A stretch of DNA of 64,000 nucleotides from assembly GCA_963752695.1 (NCBI GenBank), contig CAVVZB010000003.1, positions 310,001 through 374,000 on the forward strand, read 5' to 3'. Below are positions 17,316 to 27,254 of the stretch, piece after piece. Under the pieces are notes generated by a model. It saw only the letters and a program-made list of their open reading frames with translations. It did no database searches and was not told where the DNA came from. Within the stretch, counting starts at the first letter, position 1, and each line of letters starts with the position of its first letter. A program made the translations under genes and the position numbers. This stretch comes from Bog-113 sp963752695 (lineage in GTDB: Bacteria > Acidobacteriota > Terriglobia > Bryobacterales > Bryobacteraceae).

Positions 17316-19781
17316 ATGAATAATAAATGTTTCCGCACCGGCTCTGTGGGCGGGTTGCTTATCGGCCTGCTGGTTCTCGGCAGTTTCTCCATATCCCTGC
17401 AAGCGCATCAGCCTCACGATCCACTGTTGGTGGTTGCTACGTCTCCGAGTTTTGAACAGGACCATACACTGGTGGTGGCAACCGATTATTTAACAGTGTC
17501 GATCGGTGTTTATCTGCCGCTCATATCCACGGACGGAGGCAACACCCTGACGCCTCTGCGTGGGATTCCGAACCAGCCCATAAGCTCGATTCAATTCTCG
17601 CCCAACTATAGCGCCGATGGAACGATTCTGCTGGCTGGGGGAGCAGGCCTGTTTAAGACCACCGATAGAGGGGTAACGTGGGCGCAAGTGGCGGTCAATG
17701 GCAGTGCCGCAGTCAATAGCGCGGCTTTTTCTCCGAGTTATGCAACCGACGGGATTGTGTTCGCGATAACAGCGGCGAACGTTTTTGAATCGACCGATTC
17801 GGCGGTGACTTTTGTTCCGGCTGGCTCACCGGGGCCGCTCACTGGGGCGTTGAATGTGATTGCGATCTCGCCGAACTTCACCGTCGATGGGACACTTGCC
17901 GTGGGTACTACGTCGGACGGCATCTTCAAGTCGACCAATCGTGGTCAGATCTACACGCATCCGACGCAGTCGCAGACGCTGCCGCAGATCAACTCGCTCG
18001 TATTTTCTCCCGGGTTCGGGGTAGACCAGACTATATTCGCCGGAACCTACGGGGATGGAGTGTACATTTCGATCGACGGAGGAGTCACCTTTGCGGCTAG
18101 CAACGCGGGCTTAACCGATCAGAATGTAACGTCGCTGGTCCTGTTCCCCGGTTATGAGCAAACGGGTTCGGTACTCGTGAGCACGGCGTTGGCCGGTGTC
18201 TTTGTTTCCAACTCGCACGGCAGTTCCTGGACCCAGGGGGCCAAGGTTTATCGACCGCTTTCGAATCAGACCACGATGCATTACCGGACCCTGGCGGCGG
18301 CGCCCACGTCAGCCACCACGGCGCTGATTTACCTCGGCATGTTCGAAGGTCTCTGGAGTTCCACCAACAAGGCTCAGAGCTGGACATATATCGACATGAT
18401 CCCCACATACCTGATGCGGGAACTCAAGGCGTCGACCACCTATCCGGTGGATCGGACGCTGCTCGGAACCAGCTACGGCGGCGGGCAGTTATTTACGGCG
18501 AGTGGAAGCGCGAATTGGAGTTTCCGCAACACCGGCACCTCGAACGCCTACCCGGACGCCGACGCCATTTCGCCCAACTTCGATAAAGATCAAACGGTGG
18601 CGATTGGCGTGGTAACAGAGATGGATCTATCGACGAATGGCGGCAAGTCGTTTGCGAGGGTTCCGGGGCTAAACAAGAGCACCTACGTTCGCGCTATCGC
18701 GTTCTCGCCCAATTTTGCCAATGACGCTACCGTGCTCATTGGGACCGACAACCGCGGCACGGGCAATCCCCAGACGGTGACGTACCAAGGCAAGAGCTAT
18801 CCCAACCAAGGTCTGTTTCTCTCGAAGAACGGGGGGGTCAATTGGATTCCAACTTCGCTCGGTGGTCCGGCGATCGATAACATCGAGATTTCCCCGGGTT
18901 TCACCAGCGATCAGACCGCGTTTGCGGCCAGCACCGTATCGGGCTTATATATGAGTACCGATGGCGGCGCAACCTGGAAAGGCGTGTTCAACCTGGCGAG
19001 CGACTCCGGGATATTGCAGGTTCTGCTCTCCCCGGCGTTTCCGACCGACCACACGGTTTTTGCGGCAACTCCACATTCCGGGATCTACAAATCGATAAAC
19101 GGCGGGATGACTTGGGCGCCGCTGCGCAACTCGGTCCAATACACCGCGATCAGCTTTGCAATCTCTCCGAATTACCTAGTGGACCAGACCATTTACATCG
19201 GCACCTTCCAGAGCGGTCTCATCAAGACGACAGATGGCGGCCGAACGTATGGTCCGACGGGGCTGGCGCAGAACTTTGTGACGGCGCTGGCAATATCGAG
19301 CGGCTTTGCAACTGACCAAACGCTGTTTGCGGCCACGTATCGCGGGATTTTCAAGTCCACCGACGCGGGCGCGACCTGGGCGTTCACCAATCAGCCCAAC
19401 CGGCAGGAGAGCGACCGTCAGGTGAATATCCTTTACACGGGAACCTGGACTAATAATCCGAGCGCAAGCGCCAGTTCTGGCTTTTTCGATTCCACGTCTG
19501 TCGGTGGGTCGACGGCGACGGCGTACTTCTTCGGCACGGGCTTTAGCTGGATCGCGCTGATGGGCCCGAAGGGCGGCTCCGCGTCAGTGACCGTGGACGG
19601 CGTGCCGGTGGGCACAGCTTCGTTCCTGGCCCCGCAAACGGCCTTTCAACAGAGCGTTTTCCAGAGCGGAGCTCTCAGTTGCGGTCCGCACACGGTGGTG
19701 TTTACCTCATCGTCGGCGCCTAACCAGAACGGAATCAATTTCGATGCGATTGACGCAACTCGCGCCGGGTGCGGTTATTAG
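17316..19781 (+). CDS. Secreted BNR/VPS10-type beta-propeller protein
   Basis: 821 residues with a signal peptide (hydrophobic core LLIGLLVLGSFSISL, cleavage near QAH). Residues 35-690 carry many repeats with a pattern like SPxFxxDxTxxxG followed by GLFKTTDRGVTW, the Asp-box/BNR signature of sialidase and sortilin-type propellers. I count at least ten. The last 120 residues are a separate beta-sandwich-like domain (TAYFFGTGFSWIALMGPKGG). No catalytic sialidase residues are evident, so a binding or photosystem-assembly-like propeller is as likely as a hydrolase. The next secreted gene starts 7 bases after the stop, suggesting cotranscription. Confidence 0.78.
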   Translation: MNNKCFRTGSVGGLLIGLLVLGSFSISLQAHQPHDPLLVVATSPSFEQDHTLVVATDYLTVSIGVYLPLISTDGGNTLTPLRGIPNQPISSIQFSPNYSADGTILLAGGAGLFKTTDRGVTWAQVAVNGSAAVNSAAFSPSYATDGIVFAITAANVFESTDSAVTFVPAGSPGPLTGALNVIAISPNFTVDGTLAVGTTSDGIFKSTNRGQIYTHPTQSQTLPQINSLVFSPGFGVDQTIFAGTYGDGVYISIDGGVTFAASNAGLTDQNVTSLVLFPGYEQTGSVLVSTALAGVFVSNSHGSSWTQGAKVYRPLSNQTTMHYRTLAAAPTSATTALIYLGMFEGLWSSTNKAQSWTYIDMIPTYLMRELKASTTYPVDRTLLGTSYGGGQLFTASGSANWSFRNTGTSNAYPDADAISPNFDKDQTVAIGVVTEMDLSTNGGKSFARVPGLNKSTYVRAIAFSPNFANDATVLIGTDNRGTGNPQTVTYQGKSYPNQGLFLSKNGGVNWIPTSLGGPAIDNIEISPGFTSDQTAFAASTVSGLYMSTDGGATWKGVFNLASDSGILQVLLSPAFPTDHTVFAATPHSGIYKSINGGMTWAPLRNSVQYTAISFAISPNYLVDQTIYIGTFQSGLIKTTDGGRTYGPTGLAQNFVTALAISSGFATDQTLFAATYRGIFKSTDAGATWAFTNQPNRQESDRQVNILYTGTWTNNPSASASSGFFDSTSVGGSTATAYFFGTGFSWIALMGPKGGSASVTVDGVPVGTASFLAPQTAFQQSVFQSGALSCGPHTVVFTSSSAPNQNGINFDAIDATRAGCGY

Positions 19782-19788
19782 GACTGCC

Positions 19789-21688
19789 ATGAACTTACGA
19801 ACATTCATTTATTCCGCCGGGTTTCTAGCGGCGTGTCTGTCCGGCGGTGGTTCGGCGCAGGCAATGATCACGGTCAAAATCAACGGCTCGCAAACGTCAC
19901 CTCAGCCTTTGGGAACGCACGTGGTCTGGACGGCGGCGGCAGTCGATTCCAACCCGAACCCGGTAACCTACCGGTTCGAGGTTGCCACTGAGCCTTACAC
20001 CACGTACAGGATGCTGCAGGATTACAGCACCAGCCACAGCTTCGAATGGGTGGAGAGCTACGTGGAAGGCAACTATCAAATGCGCATCACGGCGCGCGAC
20101 TATCTCTCGGGGGAAAGTGCGCAGATCATCTCGCAACCCTTCCAGATCACTCCAATAGCGACGGGGTCGCAGGCAGTCGTGACGGCCACATCGAATCCAC
20201 TGGTGGCCTTGCTCAGTGCGCCTACGTGTCCAGCGGGAACCCAGATGCGGGTGGCGTTCCAGCGCGCCGGGGCGCAGGTCACTTCGTACACCGATTATCG
20301 ACCCTGCCACCCTGGGACCATGAACGTCTATGTGGCGGGAATGGCGGCCAGCTCGACGTACTCGCTTGCGGTACAACGGCTGACGGCGGGGGTTGTCAAA
20401 CAGGGGACGCCTATCCCGTTCACCACCGGCGCGATCCCGGCGTCGCTGAAGTTTCCTCTGCCGCGGGTATTGGTTCCGGCTTCTAACCAGACCGATCAGG
20501 CGTACAAGATATCGCTGTCCAGCTATGCCGGGTCGACTGGATTCTATGCGGCTGACCTCACTGGCGAAATTGTCTGGTACTACCCCGTGCCTGGACAACT
20601 AGTCCGGACCTATGGCCCCACTCTCATGATGAACACGACTGGCGCGGGAACTGGGACGGGACCCTACGGCGTGCAAACGCGGCAGCAAGTGCTGCGGGAA
20701 TTCGATCTTGCCGGTAATGTCGTTCGCCAGACAAATGCAGACCGGATTTCTGAACAGTTGGTGGCGCTCGGAACCGATCCGGTTGGCCGCTTTAATCATG
20801 ACGCGGTGCGGCTGTCCAACGGTCATACTTTGGCACTGGTGGATGCGCAACGTGTTTTCCCGGCAGGGACCCAGGGTTCGAAAACTCCGATTGACGTGAT
20901 CGGGGAACTGGTCATCGAGCTCGATCAGAACTTCCAGGTCGTATGGTTCTGGAACTCGTTCGATCACGATGGCGGCGGCAACCAGCTCGACATCAACCGC
21001 GCTTCTCAAATACCGGGCAATTGCTCGATCAATGCGCAGGGGCAAACACCTATCGGTTGTCCTCCGGCTCTGTTGCCGGGCTTTAGGGTCGGTTTCGATT
21101 GGCTGCATGCCAACGGCGTCCAATTGATGGAGGATGGGAACATCATGCTGTCGCTGCGGAACCAGGATTGGATCGTCAAGATCAGCTATCAGAACGGCGC
21201 GGTAATGAACGGACCGTTACTTTGGCGGTTGGGCCTTGGCGGCGACTTCACCATCGTTTCCACAGACACATACCCCTGGTTCTCGGGCCAGCACAACCCA
21301 GGATTTTCCAGCGCCACAGGGTTGGCGCTGTTCGATAACGGCAACGTGCGCATAGCGCAGGATGGCGGGCATAGCCGCGGGATGGCATTTACGGTGGACG
21401 AAACAAATTTCATCGTGACCACGACACGTCAGTGCGGATCTGGGTGTCTATTGCAATTCTCAAGGCAGTGCGCAACTGCTTCCGAATGGCAACTACATGT
21501 TCCAGCCTGGTCTGATCAACGGGACATCCATGCAATCGCTGGAAGTAACGGCCCCGGCGCCGAATCCCCAGGTGTTTAACATGCAGGTAAATGAGCCGAG
21601 CTACCGCAGCTTCCGCATGCCGGACATGTATACGCCGCCCTACGGAACGGCCGTGAGTACGCCGGGTCCGCTTGCCGGCGCGCGGTAA
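19789..21688 (+). CDS. Arylsulfotransferase-like (ASST) secreted protein, broken by one frameshift
   Basis: Start ATG 19789 gives a signal peptide (YSAGFLAACLSGGGSAQA). The body resembles ASST-type propellers: EIVWYYPVPG near residue 265, FNHDAVRLSNGHTLAL near 330, IELDQNFQVVWFW near 380 and FDWLHANGVQLMEDGNIMLS near 445. ASST enzymes move sulfate between phenols outside the cytoplasm. Around 21424-21436 the frame shifts by one base: after TTTR the sequence resumes one base later as SADLGVYCNSQGSAQLLPNG and continues to TAA 21688. Without the shift the protein ends in unrelated sequence at 21579. An extra base, real or a sequencing error, is the simplest cause. Confidence 0.7.
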
Positions 21689-21711
21689 GCAACCCATCGG
21701 AACCCAAACAA

Positions 21712-21745
21712 AAAGGGCCGCGATTCTTGCGAATCGCGGCCCTTT
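21712..21745. terminator. Bidirectional terminator between convergent genes
   Basis: A perfect 15-bp stem (AAAGGGCCGCGATTC with its complement) closes on the tetraloop TTGC. A-rich sequence on one side and T-rich on the other let it stop transcription from both directions, between the ASST-like gene and the convergent glycosidase-like gene. Confidence 0.92.
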
Positions 21746-21775
21746 CTATTGCTCCCGATTGTATTTCCGACCGAA

Positions 21776-23680
21776 TTACTGAATGGCTACCTGGACCGTG
21801 TTCGACACGTTTCCGTCCACGCTGATTGAGACATTGACCGTCCCACTTCCAGCCAGACTCGGTGGAATCAGGATATTGGCCTGGTCCAGTCCGGCAAAGC
21901 CGTTTTGCGGTCCAGCGTAGCTTACCGGAAGAGTCATTCCGTTGACCGTGGCGGTGACCGTCCCGGTGTGACCCTGCATTCCGGTGCCGTACACGACCAG
22001 ATAGACAGAGGGACCACTATTTACATTCAATGGCAGGCTGCTGAACGTTCCCGCGCCGTTGGAGTCGATGGTGTACACCTGCGCCGCGGCTGGACCGGAA
22101 CCTGCTCCGTTCGAAGAGTAGAGCCCGGGCGCGACAGGCGTGATGTTGATGGTGCCGACAAACGGCTGTCCCGCTCCAGGCGTTACTGTAGCCGTAGCCA
22201 CCCCGGGAGCAACTCCGGAAGGCAGCAGCGCGTTAACCTGGGTCGGCGAAACGAAGAACATCTTAGCGGGAACGCTCTGTCCCTTGCTGTCGACGACGGT
22301 AATCGAAGTGCCGCCGAGTGATGTGCCTAGTGTGCCTCCGGTAGCCGCGGTTCCGGTTGCCAGGTTCACTCCGAACACACTGAAGATGGAATTAGGCGCC
22401 ACCGCCGTTAAGCCATAACTAGCCGAATTGACCACGGTGAGCGCCGGCGAATTCTGCACCAGTCCTTTTACATAAGAGCCGGTCGAGGTTGTTTGACCGC
22501 CTTGCAGAGCCGCAGCCGCGACCTGGATCGAGTCGTTGATCAGGGCTGGGGCCGGCAAGCTGGACGCGGAATTGTAATCGACATAGGACCAGTAGTATCG
22601 CGACCAGAACCCCGAGAAGTAGATCAAGTCTTTCCAGTTCGCAAGGTCGTAAAAGTCGGTCAAGAACTGCTGATCGAGCGGAGCCCAGAAGCTGTAGCTA
22701 TCGAGCGAGAAATTGTTAACGCTGGAAGCCACGCCTGTTCCGCTGTACTGCGCATCGGAGACCTTGAGCAGCCAGGCTTCGCTAACCGCGACCCGCTTAC
22801 CGGCCTGCTCAGCTTGATTGATGAGGTCAATCGTGTATGTCGGGATATCGACTGACGAATTCGGCGGCGTGTTGATGGGATAGATGTGCAGGTCGATGTA
22901 ATCGACTACCGGGATCAACGCGGCCAAGATTTGCGAGCCGGTGACGGTCTCCCATGTACCGATGCCAGCGCCGACCGGAATCGGATGCGGGACCGGAATC
23001 ATGGAAGCATAAGCCTGGACGGCAGATGCCCAGCCGGATGGCGAGTTAAGCTCTTGATAACCGGTATTCTCCACCTCGGTTTGAGGCTCCGACCCGACGT
23101 TCAAGAAGTCCGGATGGATCTGATCGACGATGGTGGCGTTCATGATCGCGACGCCATTCAGGTAGTCGTTGTAGGAGAGTTGTTGGTAGTAACCAGCCAC
23201 GTTCAACCCCGAATTGCTCGAGAAGAAACCGGGGAAAATGGAAGCGCTCTCCACGATAACCTTCATATTTGCGGCATGTACGTCGGCCACCACCTGCTGG
23301 AAAAACGAAATGACACTGTTGTAGTCCTGCGGATCGCCGTTGAATTGTAGAAACGGCTGATACAGCAGGGGGAAGCCCATCTTTACGACGACGGCTTGCA
23401 CGCCGAGGCTCTTGAGCCCATTCAGTTCCATCAGATATCTCGAGCGGGTTGTGGGACCGAGCAACTGCAAGCCGGAATTGCTGTTGGCGTTGAGCAGTTC
23501 ACCCGAATAAATCGTGTCGCCTTTTTGACCATTCCATTGCGAATTTACGGTATTCGATAACGCGTTAAGTTTCCCTTGCAGCTCCGAATACAGTGGCTGG
23601 TATGTAGCCGGAACGGGCGGATTTTGAGCAAACATGGCGCTAGCGGCGGCGAGGCCGATAGCGATTAATTTCTTCTTCAT
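21776..23680 (-). CDS. Secreted clan GH-A glycosidase-like protein (GH53-like) with Solibacter C-terminal domain
   Basis: 634 residues from ATG 23680, which has AGGAGGAAGG just upstream; the frame is open 43 codons further but without sense. Signal peptide MKKKLIAIGLAAASAMFAQ. Residues 60-400 form a (beta/alpha)8-type region like arabinogalactan endo-galactanases: LNVGSEPQTE near residue 190 gives a candidate acid/base Glu and VAVSEAWL near 290 a candidate nucleophile. Residues 420-634 match the Solibacter C-terminal domain (TIGR03437 type): VVNSASYG, SIFSVFGVNLA, VSPTQVNALLP, LVVYGTGMQG and QANILIP. The domain probably mediates export or surface display. The substrate is unknown; a beta-galactan is possible. 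Confidence 0.8.
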   Translation of the reverse strand: MKKKLIAIGLAAASAMFAQNPPVPATYQPLYSELQGKLNALSNTVNSQWNGQKGDTIYSGELLNANSNSGLQLLGPTTRSRYLMELNGLKSLGVQAVVVKMGFPLLYQPFLQFNGDPQDYNSVISFFQQVVADVHAANMKVIVESASIFPGFFSSNSGLNVAGYYQQLSYNDYLNGVAIMNATIVDQIHPDFLNVGSEPQTEVENTGYQELNSPSGWASAVQAYASMIPVPHPIPVGAGIGTWETVTGSQILAALIPVVDYIDLHIYPINTPPNSSVDIPTYTIDLINQAEQAGKRVAVSEAWLLKVSDAQYSGTGVASSVNNFSLDSYSFWAPLDQQFLTDFYDLANWKDLIYFSGFWSRYYWSYVDYNSASSLPAPALINDSIQVAAAALQGGQTTSTGSYVKGLVQNSPALTVVNSASYGLTAVAPNSIFSVFGVNLATGTAATGGTLGTSLGGTSITVVDSKGQSVPAKMFFVSPTQVNALLPSGVAPGVATATVTPGAGQPFVGTINITPVAPGLYSSNGAGSGPAAAQVYTIDSNGAGTFSSLPLNVNSGPSVYLVVYGTGMQGHTGTVTATVNGMTLPVSYAGPQNGFAGLDQANILIPPSLAGSGTVNVSISVDGNVSNTVQVAIQ

Positions 23681-23837
23681 TATTCCTTCCTCCTGAGCGC
23701 GTATGCGACTGATGTGAATCGTTGGTAGCACAGCGATCTCCAAATTAGGAACCCGAGAATGGGCGGAGAGTACCGGGAACCAGAAGGTTTGTACGTTAAA
23801 ATCCGTCAACTATTGCACAGAAGGAAGCCTTGGGGAG

Positions 23838-23923
23838 TGCCCGGGGTGGGACTCGAACCCACACTCGCCTTACGGCGAAAAGGATTTTAAGTCCTTTGTG
23901 TCTACCAGTTTCACCACCCGGGC
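23838..23923 (-). tRNA. tRNA-Leu (anticodon UAA)
   Basis: 86 bases on the minus strand. The acceptor GCCCGGG pairs with CCCGGGC followed by discriminator A; CCA is not encoded. The anticodon stem AAGGA/TCCTT encloses loop CTTAAAA, giving anticodon TAA. A long variable arm (CGCC...GGCG) and T arm GTGGGTTCGAGTCCCAC confirm a class II leucine tRNA. Confidence 0.96.
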
Positions 23924-23932
23924 GCACCGTAG

Positions 23933-24088
23933 CTAAATGTTAGCGCATTGAGGCGGGTCGAGAGGGCTGGCGGTGGCTGGCGCAGGCGACGGGTAGGTGT
24001 TACGAAGAGCTAGGCCCGCTGGGGAAATCGGATCGGACAATAACGATTGACCGAGCAGCAGAGATAGCAGGAGAAAGCGTGTTCGCAT
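23933..24088 (-). CDS. Possible small secreted or membrane peptide
   Basis: 51 codons from ATG 24088 to TAG, ending 9 bases before the tRNA-Leu 5' end. The N-terminus is signal-like (MRTRFLLLSLLLGQSLLS) and the rest Pro/Ala-rich with one Cys near the end. I see no ribosome-binding site and do not recognise a family, so this could be chance. Confidence 0.25.
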   Translation of the reverse strand: MRTRFLLLSLLLGQSLLSDPISPAGLALRNTYPSPAPATASPLDPPQCANI

Positions 24089-24198
24089 TTTAGACGTCGA
24101 TTGCACGACCTAAATGTAGGTATCCAAAGTTAAACCCGTAACACCTTTTTACAAAATCGTGCTACCATCCATTGCTAGCTATCGCCGCCTACGAGCAC

Positions 24199-26568
24199 AT
24201 GTCCGCACGCCCGATCGTCGTCACTGCGCTGCTCCTGTCCGCGATCTGGTGTGCACGGGCGGAGAATGTAGTCCTTTCAGGAACCGTCGTCGACTCCTCG
24301 GGCGCAACGATTGCCGGTGCGACGGTCGAGATTCAAACCGCCAATCACTCCCCACTCAGAACCACCGAGTCGGATATGGGCGGCCAGTTCAAGATCTCCG
24401 GGCTCGCGCCGGGGAACTATCGGCTCGCCGTGTCTCACGCCGATTTCGATCCCCGCGAAATCCCAGTCACGATCGGCAGCGAGGCGTCCGTATCGCTTCG
24501 CATCGCCATGGTCCCAAGCACCGTAACCACCAGCGTGAGCGTGCAGGGCCGCGAGGACGATCTTCTCGGAATCGCAGATTCCGGTTCCCAGGGAGTCGTG
24601 GGTGCGAAGGAGATTCAGGATCGTCCCATTCTCCGGTCCGGAGAAGTCCTGGAGACGGTCCCCGGCCTCATCATTACGCAACATGCGGGCGGCGGGAAGG
24701 CCAACCAATACTTCCTGCGCGGGTTCAATCTCGACCACGGCACGGATTTCGCGGTGTTCCTGGATGGCATGCCGCTGAACCTGCCTTCGCACGCACACGG
24801 CGAAGGGTATTCGGACATGAATACCGTGATCCCGGAACTTGTCCAGCGATTGAATTTCGAAAAAGGTCCTTATTACGGGGAGATCGGCAACTTTGGCTCG
24901 GCGGGATCGGCCAATCTGCAGTTTTTCAAGACGCTGCCGGAGAACTTCTTCCAGGTGGAGGGCGGGGGTAATCGCTTCGGGAGGGCTGTTTTCGGCTTGT
25001 CGCATCCGGTGGGCTCCGGCAACCTGCTGTTTGGCGGGGAGTTGTATCACGATGACGGCCCGTGGACCCATCCGGACGATTATTCCAAATTCAACGGCAT
25101 TCTCACCTACAGCCGGGGCGATGACGCGAAGGGGTTCAGTGTTACAGCCCGGGCGTACCACGGGAAATGGAATTCGAGCGATCAGATCCCCTCTAATGCC
25201 GAGCCTCTGGTGGGTCTTTTCGGCACGCTGAATCCGGCCGACGGCGGCAACTCCGAGCGCTACAGTCTGCAAGCGGAATGGCACCGCGAGCGCGCAAAAT
25301 CCAGGACCAACGTCACTCTTTACGGCTTCTATTACGAGCTGGATTTATTTTCCGATTTCACTTACTACCGGATCGATCCTGTCCACGGCGACCAGTTCGA
25401 ACAGAGCGATCGTCGGTGGGTGGCCGGCATGGATGCGCGCCACACGATTTTAAGCCAGTGGTTCGGTCGTAAAGTGGAAAATACTTTCGGGCTGCAGGTG
25501 CGCAACGACTGGATCCACAACGGGCTTTTTCAGACCGAAGACCGGACGCGCGTCGACAAAATGGATTCTGAGAGCGGCACCATTCTGCCCGCGACGACGC
25601 AGGAAGATCGGTTCACCGACACGCAAATCGGTGTGTATTGGGAAAACAAAATCCAGTGGGGACGACGTTTCCGCTCGGTCGCAGCCGTGCGCGAAGACGT
25701 AGGGCATGTGGACGTCACCAGCCTGATTACTCCAGCCAATTCCGGCGTGGCCACCAAGGCGTTGCCCAGCCCGAAACTAAGTTTGATTTTCGGTCCCTGG
25801 TCAAAAACCGAGTTATATCTTCAAGGCGGGTTCGGTTTTCATAGCAACGACGCGCGCGGCGCAACGCAGGCGGTTCAACCGGTCTCGAACGAAAATCCCT
25901 ACCCCAATACCCCGGGCTCCCGGATTCCCTTACTGGTGCCCACCAAAGGCGGCGAGATCGGAGTACGGAGTGTTCTGTTTCCGCATCTGCAAAGTACGGC
26001 TTCGCTCTGGTATCTTCGAAGCGCTTCCGAGCTTCAGCAGAGTGGGGACACGGGCGGCACCGTGGCGTCGTCACAGCCGAGTAATCGTTATGGCGTGGAG
26101 TGGGCGAACTACTACACGCCGCTCGAATTTCTGGCGTTCGATTTCGATATCGCCGATTCGCGCGCGCGGTTTGTTAGCGTTGATACCGCCGATGCCGCGC
26201 CAAACAGTCCGGGCGGTAAGCGGGTACCCGAGGCCGTTGGCCTAGTGATTTCATCGGGCGTCACAGTGCACGCGTATAAACGTGTTTCGTCGAGCCTGCG
26301 GCTGCGGGCGTTTGGCCCGCGGGATTTGACCGCCGACGGGATTTATCGTTCGAGTTCGACGGTCTTGCTCAATGCAGAAGTCGCCTATCAAGTGAACCGG
26401 AAATGGCGCTTTGTGGTGGAGCTTCTAAATTTATTGGATCGCAAAGACCACGATATTGACTACGCCTACAACTCGCAGGTCACCCCCACAGCGGATCCCG
26501 CATTCATGAATGTTTTCCACCCCGTCGAGCCATTTCAGGTGCGGTTTGGATTACGACGAAGCTTCTGA
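24199..26568 (+). CDS. TonB-dependent outer-membrane receptor with N-terminal carboxypeptidase-like domain
   Basis: 789 residues from ATG 24199, chosen because it starts a signal peptide (MSARPIVVTALLLSAIWCARA); TTG 24172 is in frame. Residues 25-105 are a carboxypeptidase regulatory-like beta sandwich (VVDSSGATIAGATVEIQT), typical of Acidobacterial receptors. The plug follows, with LETVPGLIITQHAGGGKANQYFLRG and DHGTDFAVFLDGMP. The barrel ends in FQVRFGLRRSF with the terminal aromatic residue expected for outer-membrane insertion. Imports a siderophore, vitamin or glycan in TonB-dependent fashion; the ligand is unknown and no transporter neighbours help. Confidence 0.9.
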   Translation: MSARPIVVTALLLSAIWCARAENVVLSGTVVDSSGATIAGATVEIQTANHSPLRTTESDMGGQFKISGLAPGNYRLAVSHADFDPREIPVTIGSEASVSLRIAMVPSTVTTSVSVQGREDDLLGIADSGSQGVVGAKEIQDRPILRSGEVLETVPGLIITQHAGGGKANQYFLRGFNLDHGTDFAVFLDGMPLNLPSHAHGEGYSDMNTVIPELVQRLNFEKGPYYGEIGNFGSAGSANLQFFKTLPENFFQVEGGGNRFGRAVFGLSHPVGSGNLLFGGELYHDDGPWTHPDDYSKFNGILTYSRGDDAKGFSVTARAYHGKWNSSDQIPSNAEPLVGLFGTLNPADGGNSERYSLQAEWHRERAKSRTNVTLYGFYYELDLFSDFTYYRIDPVHGDQFEQSDRRWVAGMDARHTILSQWFGRKVENTFGLQVRNDWIHNGLFQTEDRTRVDKMDSESGTILPATTQEDRFTDTQIGVYWENKIQWGRRFRSVAAVREDVGHVDVTSLITPANSGVATKALPSPKLSLIFGPWSKTELYLQGGFGFHSNDARGATQAVQPVSNENPYPNTPGSRIPLLVPTKGGEIGVRSVLFPHLQSTASLWYLRSASELQQSGDTGGTVASSQPSNRYGVEWANYYTPLEFLAFDFDIADSRARFVSVDTADAAPNSPGGKRVPEAVGLVISSGVTVHAYKRVSSSLRLRAFGPRDLTADGIYRSSSTVLLNAEVAYQVNRKWRFVVELLNLLDRKDHDIDYAYNSQVTPTADPAFMNVFHPVEPFQVRFGLRRSF

Positions 26569-26600
26569 CTGGATGGCTAGATTGGGGCGGGACGGTTAAA

Positions 26601-26879
26601 TTAGCATCCCCGATGCCCTGACCAAGCAGCGGACGATTTGCTGGTTTCAATTTCCGTCCGTTCCGAGTGTTTTTGCAGGTCGCAGTATGCGAGGGTTGCC
26701 GTAGTCAGCCGGTTCAAAGCGAGCGCGTACTCCTTAGTGAGCTTTGTGAGCCGGGACAGGTTCGGCTCGGTGGGTCTGAAGCCTTTGGTCTTTAGCTTTG
26801 CTTCCGCCTGAAGCAAGTTTTCGCGCGCTGCAGCGAGTCGCGCTTCGGCTAATGCATAACGATTCGATATAGCCACCAC
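26601..26879 (-). CDS. Small helical hypothetical protein
   Basis: 92 codons with strongly helical, coiled-coil-like composition (ALAEARLAAARENLLQAEAKL, then LTKEYALALNRLTTATLAY). Not recognised. Its heptad-like pattern is more protein-like than the antisense frames nearby, but no ribosome-binding site is obvious. It converges on the TonB receptor. Confidence 0.45.
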   Translation of the reverse strand: MVAISNRYALAEARLAAARENLLQAEAKLKTKGFRPTEPNLSRLTKLTKEYALALNRLTTATLAYCDLQKHSERTEIETSKSSAAWSGHRGC

Positions 26880-26960
26880 AGGCCTTTCAGAATTGTTTCA
26901 CTCAAGGCGCAGTACGTAAAGAAACGTAGATCGGATGTTTGTTTTTTTTCAGGGATTCGC

Positions 26961-27254
26961 GTGCGTAACTTTTCGCACCCTTCTGGCATCACGTTAATTA
27001 AGATGCCAAATCTGACCTTTCGTGGACAGAGGACACCTAGCCGGTGCTTGAACCGCAGCTCATCGCTCGAGTCAAAGCTGCGGGAAGAGTTGGAGGTTGC
27101 CCGGCATCAGTTCACCGCGTCGAGCGTCAGCCAGCCGTCCGGTGAGGCACAGGCGGCGTATACCCGCGCGCTTGAGCGCTACAGCGATTTCATCCTCTCC
27201 GGTAAAATCCCGGAGGATCTTGAGACCAGCGAGAGCTCACTGATGGCTTCCTAG
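26961..27254 (+). CDS. Small hypothetical protein
   Basis: 97 residues; ATG 27003 is an alternative start. The C-terminal half (LREELEVARHQFTASS, AQAAYTRALERYSDFILSGKIPED) is helical and resembles short proteins common in Acidobacteria that pair an arginine-rich helix with a FADFVL-GKIP-type end; this resemblance is from memory. Its stop TAG overlaps the stop of the convergent UXS gene in a shared CTAG at 27251-27254. Confidence 0.5.
   Translation: MRNFSHPSGITLIKMPNLTFRGQRTPSRCLNRSSSLESKLREELEVARHQFTASSVSQPSGEAQAAYTRALERYSDFILSGKIPEDLETSESSLMAS

Noticed and set aside
24277..25284. 335-codon minus-strand open frame opposite the TonB receptor
   Set aside because: Antisense to a motif-rich receptor; no homology signature.
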